The position numbers and the translations under genes are program-made. This document shows, in pieces, positions 1 to 9,200 of a stretch of DNA of 64,000 nucleotides. The stretch is from CAZQGO01 sp964593065. GTDB taxonomy: Bacteria; Oederibacteriota; JAAXVQ01. The stretch is taken from contig CAZQGO010000001.1 of the NCBI GenBank assembly GCA_964593065.1, positions 352,688 to 416,687 of the forward strand. The letters run 5' to 3'. Below the pieces are notes generated by a model. The model had not been told where the DNA came from. It did no database searches and saw only the letters and a program-made list of their open reading frames with translations. Numbering within the stretch: the first letter of the stretch is position 1; every line of letters starts with the position of its first letter.

Positions 1-204
1 GGCGCGCCGAAGTATTATTGCTGGGCCAATTGGTCCCACCCGCTGCTCCTGGGACGGAGGAACCTGCTGACGCCCTTGCGCCGGGTCTGGCGCTGGGGAT
101 TCAAGCCCGCCGGATGGTTTTCGCGGCCCGGCGCCGGCGCGCATCGCCGCGGGCGGGAAAACGCGCCCGAAAAGACGCAGACCGGGGCGGGCCTCCATGG
201 CTGA
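1..204 (+). CDS. C-terminal fragment of an unidentified protein
   Basis: An open frame enters from the left edge and stops at 202-204, giving 67 residues with no start in the window. The visible part is aromatic and basic (KYYCWANWSHP near the edge, then an Arg/Gly-rich tail) and shows no motif I recognise. Its stop codon overlaps the ATG of the next gene (ATGGCTGA), as in translationally coupled operons, so it is probably the upstream member of the same glycan operon. A glycosyltransferase tail is possible but unproven. Confidence 0.5.
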   Translation, partial: GAPKYYCWANWSHPLLLGRRNLLTPLRRVWRWGFKPAGWFSRPGAGAHRRGRENAPEKTQTGAGLHG

Positions 205-1141
205 GCATTCCCTTTCTCCGCGGCCAACCGGCGCGCCCCGGGTGACGGTGATCGTGCCCAACTACAACCATGCCCGTTTCCTGCGGCAGCGGCTGGATTC
301 CATCCTGGGGCAGACCCACCAGGACTTCGAACTCCTGATCTTGGACGATGCCTCCACGGACCGCAGCGCCAAGGTGATCCGCTCTTATCTCAATCAGCCG
401 CACGTCCGCTTTGAGGCCAATGCGCGCAATTCCGGCTCCGCTTTCCGGCAGTGGGCCAAGGGCCTGGCACTGGCGCGCGGAGAATATATTTGGCTCGCGG
501 AATCGGACGACTGGGCCGATCCCCGGTTCCTGGAAAGACTGCTGCCCGTCCTGGAGGAAAGCCCGCGGCTGGGCTTGGTGTATTGCCAGTCCCGGTGCGT
601 GGACGCAGCCGGCAAGATCCTGGGCGATGCTTCGGGCTGGACCGCGGACCTGGATCCCCTGCGCTGGACAACGGATTTTTGCAATGCGGGACCCGACGAG
701 CTCAGGCGGTTTTTGCTTCGGAAGAATACCCTTCCCAGCGCCTCGGCGGTCTTGTGCCGGCGCAGTGCGCTCCAGGCCGCCGGCGTCCCGGACGCGGACC
801 TGCGCCTGTGCGGAGACTGGCTGACCTGGATGCGCCTGCTGTCCGCCTGGGACGTGGCCTTCGTGGCCGAGCCCCTGAACTATTGGCGCCAGCGGACTTC
901 CCACGCCCGCCTGCCCAGCAACGGCACCCTGGAGTGGCTGGAAGGCGAACGCGTTTTGACCGAAGGCTGCCGCTTGGCCGGCTTAAGCCGTGCCGAGACC
1001 ACCGGGGTTTTGTTCGATTTTCTGAAGCGCTGCTGGCAATGGCAGAGGGAATATATCGAGGCGGTTTCCGGGGGAAAGCGGACTTCGCTCAAGAAAAAAC
1101 TGGGCGGCTGGCTGAAACGGGCCAAGGCCAACCGGGCTTAA
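197..1141 (+). CDS. Family 2 glycosyltransferase
   Basis: A 314-residue cytosolic or membrane-associated transferase of the GT-A fold that should move a sugar from a nucleotide-sugar donor. The family signature is clear: VTVIVPNYNH at about residue 16, LILDDAST near 50, and the metal-binding acidic motif ESDDW near 101. No transmembrane segment is evident; the C-terminal tail is basic (LKKKLGGWLKRAKANRA). The start overlaps the stop of the partial upstream gene. It ends head-to-tail against the opposing TMTC-like gene, whose stop shares the same TTAA. Family assignment is firm; acceptor and donor are unknown. Confidence 0.9.
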   Translation: MAEHSLSPRPTGAPRVTVIVPNYNHARFLRQRLDSILGQTHQDFELLILDDASTDRSAKVIRSYLNQPHVRFEANARNSGSAFRQWAKGLALARGEYIWLAESDDWADPRFLERLLPVLEESPRLGLVYCQSRCVDAAGKILGDASGWTADLDPLRWTTDFCNAGPDELRRFLLRKNTLPSASAVLCRRSALQAAGVPDADLRLCGDWLTWMRLLSAWDVAFVAEPLNYWRQRTSHARLPSNGTLEWLEGERVLTEGCRLAGLSRAETTGVLFDFLKRCWQWQREYIEAVSGGKRTSLKKKLGGWLKRAKANRA

Positions 1142-2967
1142 TTGCGCATCATCACATGCACCCGCCCGGCCTGATACCACATGAGGTCCGTGCCGGCGGG
1201 CGGAGGGCCCGTGAACGTCAGGACGACCCGGCGCAGCGATACCCGGCGGATCGCAACCAGCGGCTGCTCCGTCACGGCCCTGAACAATTCACCCCGCTTC
1301 CCCAAATCCAGCGTAAATTCATTCACCTTCGCTTGAATATCGATGGGGTTCCAACCGGAATTCACATCGTGGAACGTTAAAGCCCCGGCATAGGTCAGGT
1401 CTGAAAGCTTTTCCAGGCGGCGCAGGTCCTGCAGGAAGGCCGGATCCTTTCGGGCCCGTGGTTGCCAGGCCGCGGGCAAATCCTCAATGTCCATTTCAGG
1501 TGCCGCGCTTTCCGTCCCGGAATGAGATCCGGCGCGCGCGAGCACGGCCCGCAATTCCTCCGGGGACAAAGCGTAGCGCTTGACCAGGCCGGCGAACAAT
1601 CGCCGGGGTTCGAAGATCCGGAGCGCGGGCGAGAAACCGATGCGGAACACGAAAGCGCCGCAATAATTGTCCGGGAGATTCATAACGACCACCTTCCGGT
1701 TTTCGATGTTTTCAACGGCGCTGTCGAGAATGCTTCGCGCCAGGCGGCCGGCCGCGACCCAGCGCTCATTGATGATCTGCAAACTCCAGGCGCCGGCCAC
1801 GAGCAGAACCGCCGCCAGGGCGACGGCGTATGCCCTCCGCCGGAACAGCCTGAATACACCCAAGATCATCAGAACGCTGGTAAAGACCGAGGGCAGATAC
1901 GCCAGGCGCTCGTTTTCCACGGTAGACGGCAGGACCCCCAGGCCCAAGACCGGAACCACGGCGCACAGAAAGCACAGCGGCAGGCAGGCTAAAAAACGGG
2001 AATCGGGGTTGCGGGGACGGCGCAGCAAAAACCACAGGGGCAGGATCCCGCCCGCCAGCAGGCAGGCCGCGCCCCCGGCCATCCAAAATATCTCGGCGCC
2101 CGGTTTCCAGATCCCGGCCGGCAGGGCCGGCAGAAAGGATCGCAAGGCGAAAAAAGCCAGATTTTGCAGCCCGATGCCCGGAGAAAAATACAGATGCACT
2201 TTCTGGCCATAGACGCCCAGAGCGCTGCCCAGGACGAGAATACGCAGCAGGAAATAGGCGGCGATGATTCCGGCGGAGCAGGCCAGCGTGAGCGCCGCCC
2301 GCTTGAAAATCATCCGCCCCTCCTCACCCGCGGACCACCGCGCCGCCGCCAGCACCGCCAGGCAGGGAAACAAGGCCAGCACGCTTTCCTTGGCCAAAAG
2401 TCCGGACGCCAGGCAGCCCAGCGTCAGCAGCAAGGCGCCCGTTTTACCCAGGGATAGGTAGCGGCCGTATGCCATGAGGGCCAGGAGAAAAAGGCTCGTG
2501 GCGATCAGGTCCGCGAGGCCGCCGATGTAGGAAACGGCCTCAGTATGATTGGGCAGGACCAGGAAAAGGGCGCCGGAAAAAAACGCCGGCCACAAGACCT
2601 CCGCTCCGGCCGAAGCCGGCTTCCGCAGTTCCTGGCGCACCCAGGCGTAGACGAAGAAGGCATTGCAGGCGTGCAGCAGCACGCTCATGAGATGGTGACC
2701 CGCAGGATTGAGCCCCCACAGGCGCAAATCCAGCCAGTACGCCAGGACGGTCACGGGGCGGAAAAAGCTGGCGGGCTTACCCCCCCAGGTCCAGTAAAAA
2801 CCCTTCTGGAAGAAATTGCCCAGCATGAAGAAATCGTCCGAAAGAAAAGGCACGCGGAGGATTTTCCCGTACAACGCCGCGGCGGCCAGGATGAAAACGA
2901 TCAACACGGGCCAGGGCGGCCGGAAGAGGAACTCCGGCGAGAGCCAATCGCGGCGGTGGGCGGGCAC
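1138..2967 (-). CDS. Multi-pass TMTC/PMT-like membrane protein
   Basis: A 609-residue protein with about ten hydrophobic segments, beginning with a GTG start (MPAHRRDW) three bases after the radical SAM stop. The periplasmic loop motif NHTEAVSYIGGLADL near residue 141 is characteristic of bacterial relatives of TMTC/PMT protein O-mannosyltransferases (GT-C fold, polyprenyl-phosphate-sugar donors). After the membrane part comes a soluble C-terminal region of roughly 180 residues. It is clearly paralogous to the protein at 4069-5919, sharing the LNLPDNYxGA motif. The likely role is transfer of a lipid-linked sugar in the periplasm; the substrate is inferred only. Confidence 0.75.
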   Translation of the reverse strand: MPAHRRDWLSPEFLFRPPWPVLIVFILAAAALYGKILRVPFLSDDFFMLGNFFQKGFYWTWGGKPASFFRPVTVLAYWLDLRLWGLNPAGHHLMSVLLHACNAFFVYAWVRQELRKPASAGAEVLWPAFFSGALFLVLPNHTEAVSYIGGLADLIATSLFLLALMAYGRYLSLGKTGALLLTLGCLASGLLAKESVLALFPCLAVLAAARWSAGEEGRMIFKRAALTLACSAGIIAAYFLLRILVLGSALGVYGQKVHLYFSPGIGLQNLAFFALRSFLPALPAGIWKPGAEIFWMAGGAACLLAGGILPLWFLLRRPRNPDSRFLACLPLCFLCAVVPVLGLGVLPSTVENERLAYLPSVFTSVLMILGVFRLFRRRAYAVALAAVLLVAGAWSLQIINERWVAAGRLARSILDSAVENIENRKVVVMNLPDNYCGAFVFRIGFSPALRIFEPRRLFAGLVKRYALSPEELRAVLARAGSHSGTESAAPEMDIEDLPAAWQPRARKDPAFLQDLRRLEKLSDLTYAGALTFHDVNSGWNPIDIQAKVNEFTLDLGKRGELFRAVTEQPLVAIRRVSLRRVVLTFTGPPPAGTDLMWYQAGRVHVMMRN

Positions 2968-2970
2968 GGC

Positions 2971-3957
2971 TTATTGATCCCCGCCGGCCGGCAGGAATTT
3001 ATCGGCCACGGCGCAGACCAGGGTCTCGCAGACGGCGCCCGTGGCCTGTTTGGGGCCGTAGTGCAGCAGAAATTCCCGGCATTGGCGGTAGGCGGGGCCG
3101 TTCCACAATTCCGGCAAGTCCAGCTTCAGGATGTTCCCCAGCGAAAACTTGTCTTCGTACACCGTGCAGCAGGGAAATACCTCGCCGTTCCAATGGATGA
3201 TCATGGACGTGAACGGCTGGCAACACCACTCCGGCAGGCGCGGATGCAGACGAATCGCGCCCGGGGAGGAAGGCGGAGGCGCCTGCGGCCCGGAGGCGGC
3301 GGGGCCGTCCGCGTTCCGGTTTTCCTGCGCGCGATGCAGGCCGGATTTCCAGTCTTCGCGGCCCCAAACGTCCATGAGGCTGAAGCGCAGGGTCACGCCC
3401 AGGTCCGAGGCCATTTTTTGCGCCAGGGCCTGCTCGTGCTCGTTGAAGCGGTTGACGAGGAATCCCCAGATGATTTCCGGCGTTTTCGCCCGGAGCCGCA
3501 GTTTGGCTTGCTGCAATCGGGACAGGTTGGCAAGGGCCCGCGAAAAGCTCCCCCCCACGCGGTATTTTCCGTAGGTGGCCTGGCTGGCGCCGTCCATGGA
3601 GGCGGACAGGCAGGACAAGCCCGTGGCCACGACGGCCTCGGCGTCTTTCGGGCTCAAGGCCCGGAAGGTCAGGTTCGAGTGCAGGCTGGTGTAAATGCCC
3701 TTCGCGGACGCGGCGGCGACCATCCGCAGAATGTCCCGGTTCAAAAAAGGTTCCCCGTAGTTGAACAGGCCGATGTTGTTGGCGTGCGGGGAAATTTTTT
3801 CCAGGATGACCTGGTAATTTTCCCAGCTTAAAAAACCCCTCGCCGTACCACGGCGGCGAAGCCCGGTGGGACAGAAAGGACAGCGCAGATTGCACAGGTT
3901 CCCGGTCTCGATATAGTAATTCCGGGGCGGGGGACAGGTCAGTTCAGACGCAGGCAT
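2971..3957 (-). CDS. Radical SAM protein with SPASM-like domain
   Basis: A 328-residue enzyme. The [4Fe-4S] radical SAM triad is CNLRCPFC at residues 22-29. A second Cys-rich region (EWCCQPF, then GEVFPCC, residues about 235-265) resembles SPASM/twitch auxiliary-cluster domains. I chose the ATG at 3957, preceded by GAAAGG, rather than an upstream in-frame ATG at 4044, which lies within the predicted -10 region and upstream of the likely transcription start. It sits between the two TMTC-like genes in one orientation, so it probably modifies a glycan or peptide of this locus. Substrate unknown. Confidence 0.85.
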   Translation of the reverse strand: MPASELTCPPPRNYYIETGNLCNLRCPFCPTGLRRRGTARGFLSWENYQVILEKISPHANNIGLFNYGEPFLNRDILRMVAAASAKGIYTSLHSNLTFRALSPKDAEAVVATGLSCLSASMDGASQATYGKYRVGGSFSRALANLSRLQQAKLRLRAKTPEIIWGFLVNRFNEHEQALAQKMASDLGVTLRFSLMDVWGREDWKSGLHRAQENRNADGPAASGPQAPPPSSPGAIRLHPRLPEWCCQPFTSMIIHWNGEVFPCCTVYEDKFSLGNILKLDLPELWNGPAYRQCREFLLHYGPKQATGAVCETLVCAVADKFLPAGGDQ

Positions 3958-4043
3958 TGCGGGCCTTTCGGAAAGAATCGGCGGGTGCCAGGGATCAGGG
4001 ACGATCCAGGGGTTCGGAACCGAACCGGCACCTGCCAGAAGCA

Positions 4044-4072
4044 AAAATAGTACAATCCCCCGCGCTTGTCAA
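4044..4072 (-). promoter_or_regulatory. Sigma70-type promoter for the radical SAM/TMTC pair
   Basis: On the minus strand, TTGACA (4067-4072) and TATTTT (4044-4049) are separated by 17 bases. The -35 overlaps the stop codon of the upstream TMTC-like gene. Transcription would start about 80 bases before the radical SAM ATG, so the radical SAM gene and the 609-residue membrane protein can be expressed apart from the upstream gene. Confidence 0.55.
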
Positions 4073-5919
4073 TTCATCTTGCTTCCGGGCAGGGGCCGCA
4101 GTCGGCCGCGGTCAAAGTAAAGGACGTCCGTGTCCCCGGGCAAACCCCGGGGCAAGAAGACGGTTAGAAGCGGAGTGGTCAGGCCGTGGGCCGCATACTC
4201 CTCCTGCCCGGAAGGGGATAGGAACCAGAAAAAAACTCCGGGTTCCTCGAGCCGGACTTCCAGGCGCCGCGGGTACTGGGTAACGGAGACGCGGTCCTCG
4301 GGAGTGATCAGGCCGTGCAGTCCCAGGACCGAGATTTCGGAAAGGTTCAACCAGCGCCGGTATTGCTTCAGCAAGCCCTGCCAGGGTTCCACCGCCAGCC
4401 GGCCCGACGACAGCCAGCCGGAAAACAGCCGGGGCAGCTCCTCCGGTTTGAGGCGGGCCGCGGGATGCTTCACTTCCGCCAGGAATTCCTCGAGGCCGGG
4501 CAGGGACTTCTGGTCGGGGATTTGCTCCAATACCCGGGGGAATCTCAGCTTTTCCACAGCGATGGCCTCGGCGAAGCCGGTCCTCCAGATATAAGCTCCG
4601 CGGTAGTTGTCCGGCAGGTTCAGTACCAGCAATTTTGGCTGTGAAATCCGGGCCAGGGCGTCTTGGACCAGATGCCGGGAAATCCTGCCGGCCGTATGCC
4701 AGTAGCCGTGCACGACCTGCATGCCGGCCGCGCCCGCTAGGAGCAGGATAGGCACCAGGGCCAGGCGCAGCCACCGCGTCCGCACCCAAAATCCCAAACC
4801 CGTTGCCAGCGCGCAGGCCATGAACACCGATGGGAAATACAGAAACCGTTCTCCGTCGGTCCCGTACGGGTCGAGGAAGAGATTCGCGCTGGGCAATTCG
4901 GCGCAGAAAAAAAGCGCCAGCAGAACCAGGAAAAGCGTGAAAACCGGCCGGCCGGAGGCAGGGAGGCGCCTGCCTGAAAGAAAAAGCAGCAGCGCCAGGA
5001 GGAACCAGAAGAGCATGGGAAAGATCCGGGAGCTCAGCAGGCCCTTGAGCGCGAGCGGCAGGGGCGGCGTCAGGCTCCTGACCCCGGCCCAAGCCCAATT
5101 GGAGAGCAGGAGCCCGGGTGACCAGTCGAGATGGATATCGGCTCCGTAGCCGCCGATCCAGGCTCCCAAAATCAGGTGGCGCGCATAGAAATAACCGGCC
5201 GCCAGGAGCAGTGCGAGGAGCAAAGGACCGGCGAGCCGGCTCGCGAATCGTCCGCGAATTTCCGGCACCGCGGCCCAATAAAAAATCGCCAACCCCGCCA
5301 GGCACAAGGGCAGGATCAGGGCGCTTTCCTTGGACAAGAGCGCCAAGGCGAAGGCGGCCGCAAACATCGTCAGGGTGGCGGCCCGGGGACGGAGCAGGTG
5401 CCGGGTGAACGCCAGCAGCGCCAGCAGGAGGAAAAATGTGACCAGGAGATCGGGCCGCCCGGAGATCCAGTCCACGGCCTCGCTGTGACTGGGCATCACT
5501 AAAAAGATGAGGCCCGCGACCAGGGCGACCACCTGTGCCCGGTGCGTCCCGATGCGTTGCAGCGGCTCGCGGAAAAAGACCGCCACCAGGCAGGCGTTGG
5601 CCAGGTGCAGCATCAGGTTGCAGAGGTGAAATCCGGCGGGGTGGAGTCCCCAAATACGGATGTCCAGCCAGTAACTCAGGAGCGGCAGGGGACGGAAGAA
5701 AATCGCGCCGGGCATGCGCCAGGACTCGAACCAGGGTTTGTCAACCAGGGTTACCAGGAAGGTAAAATCATCGGCCAGGAAAGGCAGGCTCAGGCAGCTC
5801 CAGAAAACCAGCAAACCCGAAGCAAAAATCAAAACCCAAACCAGCCAGCCGGGGACCGCCCGGGATGTACCCCCATCGTTCCGGAACAGGCTCCAGCCGG
5901 CATTCGGTCGCGAAGTCAT
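4069..5919 (-). CDS. Multi-pass TMTC/PMT-like membrane protein (paralogue 2)
   Basis: A 616-residue polytopic membrane protein from the ATG at 5919 (MTSRPNAG); an in-frame ATG 33 bases upstream is possible. It carries SHSEAVDWISGRPDLL, the TMTC/PMT-like loop motif, many hydrophobic helices, and a soluble C-terminal domain with LNLPDNYRGA, matching the paralogue at 1138-2967. Such proteins are GT-C glycosyltransferases using polyprenyl-linked sugars. Two diverged copies around a radical SAM gene suggest related but non-identical periplasmic glycosylation steps. Function beyond the fold is inference. Confidence 0.75.
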   Translation of the reverse strand: MTSRPNAGWSLFRNDGGTSRAVPGWLVWVLIFASGLLVFWSCLSLPFLADDFTFLVTLVDKPWFESWRMPGAIFFRPLPLLSYWLDIRIWGLHPAGFHLCNLMLHLANACLVAVFFREPLQRIGTHRAQVVALVAGLIFLVMPSHSEAVDWISGRPDLLVTFFLLLALLAFTRHLLRPRAATLTMFAAAFALALLSKESALILPLCLAGLAIFYWAAVPEIRGRFASRLAGPLLLALLLAAGYFYARHLILGAWIGGYGADIHLDWSPGLLLSNWAWAGVRSLTPPLPLALKGLLSSRIFPMLFWFLLALLLFLSGRRLPASGRPVFTLFLVLLALFFCAELPSANLFLDPYGTDGERFLYFPSVFMACALATGLGFWVRTRWLRLALVPILLLAGAAGMQVVHGYWHTAGRISRHLVQDALARISQPKLLVLNLPDNYRGAYIWRTGFAEAIAVEKLRFPRVLEQIPDQKSLPGLEEFLAEVKHPAARLKPEELPRLFSGWLSSGRLAVEPWQGLLKQYRRWLNLSEISVLGLHGLITPEDRVSVTQYPRRLEVRLEEPGVFFWFLSPSGQEEYAAHGLTTPLLTVFLPRGLPGDTDVLYFDRGRLRPLPGSKMN

Positions 5920-5981
5920 AATGTGCGCATGGTAGCACGAAAATCCGGGCATATCCAGACCCGAAATTCAGTTTGAAATAG

Positions 5982-6010
5982 TTGACTTACCTTTCGGAAA
6001 TAATGATAAT
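5982..6010 (+). promoter_or_regulatory. Sigma70-type promoter of the 1670-residue glycosyltransferase gene
   Basis: TTGACT (5982-5987), a 17-base spacer, and GATAAT (6005-6010) give a near-consensus promoter. The start point near 6017 leaves a leader of about 195 bases before the preferred ATG at 6213. Because this promoter lies inside the longest possible reading frame, it argues against an upstream translation start. Confidence 0.6.
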
Positions 6011-6212
6011 AATGATTCGCGCCGAATGCGACTCAGGCAATGTCTGGACACGAGCGTTTCGTCCGTTTGCTCATCACCAACTTTCCACGCCGGATGAAAT
6101 CCAATATCCAAAAGGGCGGTTTTGGTTGGCGGTTGCCCGGGAAATCTTTGGCCGTGGGGGACACGTTCGGCTCCGGACCCGCGTTGAAAGCCACGAAAAA
6201 GGTGTGCGGCTC

Positions 6213-9200
6213 ATGGAAGAGAGGCAGGAACAAGCACCGGCACCGTCCCTGGCTGCGGTTTTTCACGATCTCCCGGACGATTTTTGGTACTGGTGCCTCA
6301 CCGAAGGCATCCAGCGCGGCTGGCTGACCGATCTGCTGCCCTGGCTGCCGCCGGAAGGCGTCCAGGAAAAGTACACCGGGCGGTCGGGGGAGCCGGCCCT
6401 GTCCCAGGCTTTCGGCTTTTTCCAGCTCTGCAAGCAGGAACTCGGCCGCCTGGGCCTCGAATTGGCACCGGATTCACGGGTGTTGGATTTCGGCTGCGGT
6501 TGGGGCCGCATCACCCGTTTGCTCCTGAAGGACGTCCATCCCCGGAACGTGACGGGCGTGGACATGCTCGACGAAGCCATCCGCATTTGCCGCAAGTCGA
6601 ATTTTCCCTGCGCTTTCGAGCGCATTTCCCCCCGGCCGCCCATTTTTTACGCCGACGAATCCCTGGATTATATTTTCGCCTATTCGGTCTTCACCCATTT
6701 GTCCGAGGAATGCGCCCGCGCCTGGATCGGGGAGTTCCGGAGGATCCTCAAGCCCGGGGGCGTGGTTTTCGCCACCATCAGGCCGCCGGAGGCCGTGGAG
6801 GAGTTCGCCCGGCTGCGCCAGGTCCCGGACATCCCTTCCTCCGGGCAAACCGCGGCGCAGGCTTTCCAGGACTTGGACCGGGTGCGGCGGGACTATGCGG
6901 CCGGGCGCTTTGTTTTCGAACCCTCGCCAGGAGCCTCCCCGGAAGGCGCCTGCTTCGGCGAAGCCCTCATTCCGCCGGCCTATGCGCAGCGGAATTATTC
7001 CGGCCATTTTCCCGAAATCCGCATCCTGGAGTCCCGGGACCACGGGCGGTTCGACCAGCACCTGCTGATTCTGCGCAAAGCCCCCCGGCCCGTCGCGTCG
7101 GCGGCAGGACCGGCGGCCGAGCCGGCTCTCCCCCCGGCGCGCGAGCCGGAGCTGCCCTGGACCGGGGAACGTCTGGTCACCTCCCTGCGGGGACCCATTG
7201 TCGGCGAACATTTGCACCGCTATGCCCTGGCCGCCGAACTGGTCGCCGGCCGGACGGTGCTGGACGTGGCCTGCGGCGAGGGCTACGGTTCGCACCTGCT
7301 GGGACGCCGGGCCCGGCGCGTCCTGGGCGTGGACAATTCCCCGGAGACCATCGAGCACGCGCGCGCGAAGTATGGGCGGGAGAATGTGGAATTCCAGGTG
7401 GGTTCGGCGGAAGCCATCCCCCTGCCGGACCGGTCCGTGGACGCCGTCGTCACCTTCGAAACCATCGAGCACCTGCGCGCTCCCGGCCCCTTCCTGGCCG
7501 AGATTCGCCGCTGCCTGGGACCCCGGGGCGTGCTGGTCATTTCCTCTCCGGACCGGGAGCCCTACCAAGAGGCCACGCCCGAGCCCAATGTTTTCCATGA
7601 GCAGGAATTGACCCATGCGCAGTTCGCCGAACTGCTACGGGGAACATTCCGGCACGTGTTCCTGGCGCGCCAGCGCTTTCTCCAGGGGTCCTTCATGGCG
7701 CCGGACCAGGAGGATCCCGCGCCCCGCCTGGGCACCTTTTCCGGCAATTTCAACGAGGTATCCTTCCATCCCGGCGTGAACAGGGGCATCTATTCCATCG
7801 CCGTGTGTTCCGACGCCCCCCTGGAACGCGTTCCCATGGGGGTGTTTGAAAGCCCCCTGGCCAACGCGGACGGGGCCTGGACCCAGTGGGCCCAGGTGCA
7901 GCGGCGCCTGCAGGAATTGAGCGAGGAATACCGGCAGCTGGCCGCCGCGCACGCCCTGGGACAGCGCGTGAACGCCGTCCTGGGATTTTTACGCGCCGAG
8001 CAGGAAAAGGACCGCGTGCTCCAGGAAACACGCCTGGAGCAGGAGCGCGAAAGCAACCGGAACCTTTCGGAAGCCCTGGAGCAAGCCCGGGAGCGGATCG
8101 GAGAGCTGGGCCGCGAACTCGAACGGGTCAATTCCCAGAAGCACCAGATGCTGCTGACCCTGCAGCAGTTCGAACAACGCCTCCACTGGCAGCGGCACCG
8201 GCATCAGAAAATGCGGACGCAGTTGATCGTGGCCAACAATCTGGCGCGCACGTTCCGCGGCCTGCTCCCGGCCTGCAAACGCGCGAGCCTGAGGAAATGG
8301 CAGCGGATCCGCCGCCGGGTCCTTCCTCCCGCCCAAGCCCGGCGCGGCCTGCTGCACGGGCTGTGGACCGTGCTGGATTGGCCGTGGCGCGCCTGGCATG
8401 CCCGCCCGAGCCAGCGCCGCCTCGTGCGCGCCAGCGGACTGTTCGACGCCGCTTATTACCTCGAACAGGTTCCCGACCTGGCGGCCCGCGGCCTGGATCC
8501 CGTGAAGCACTACCTGGCGCGCGGAGCCGAGGAGGGGCGGAATCCCAGCGCCTTGTTTGACACGTCCTTCTACCTGCGCAGCAACCCGGACGTGGACGAG
8601 TTCGGCGTCAACCCGCTCGTGCATTTCATCCAATCCGGAATGGACGAGGAACGCGATCCTTCGCCGGCCTTCGACACGCAGTATTACCTGGAAAACAATT
8701 CCGACCTGGTGGCGGCCGGAGTGTCCGCGTTCCCGCATTATTATCACACCGGACGCCGCGAGGGCCGGCTGGCGCATGCGCATGGCGCCGGGGGCGACTC
8801 CCGGGCCGAATCCGGCGGCTCCTCGCCCGCCCCGGCCGCTCCGGCCGGCGAGGACGGGGACGGGCGCGAGCCCGTTGAACCGCGCTGGCGTTCCACGGTG
8901 GATTGGCGCCGGCGTCCGCAGCCGGAACCCGGCAACGTGAAATGCATTGCCTTCTACCTGCCCCAGTTTCACCCCGTGCCGGAGAACGACGAATGGTGGG
9001 GGGAAGGCTTCACCGAGTGGGAAATGGTCTCGCGGGCGGCGCCGCTGTTTCACGGGCATTACCAGCCGCACCGGCCCGCGGAACTCGGCTTTTACGACCT
9101 GCGCGTTCCGGAGGTCCGGGAAAAGCAGGCGGCCATGGCCCGGGCCTTCGGCATCCAGGGCTTCTGCTACTATTATTACTGGTTCAACGGCCAGCGCCTG

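Noticed and set aside
2545..3831. 428-codon plus-strand frame over the radical SAM gene
   Set aside because: Shadow of the minus-strand genes; no domain, no ribosome-binding site.
5700..5735. Minus-strand GGTTCGAGTCC resembling a tRNA T arm
   Set aside because: It lies within a convincing membrane-protein gene and the stem does not pair.
5982..6212. 77-codon N-terminal extension of the giant glycosyltransferase frame
   Set aside because: It overlaps a near-consensus promoter, has no ribosome-binding site at its first ATG, and its sequence does not resemble a domain; ATG 6213 has a good upstream site.
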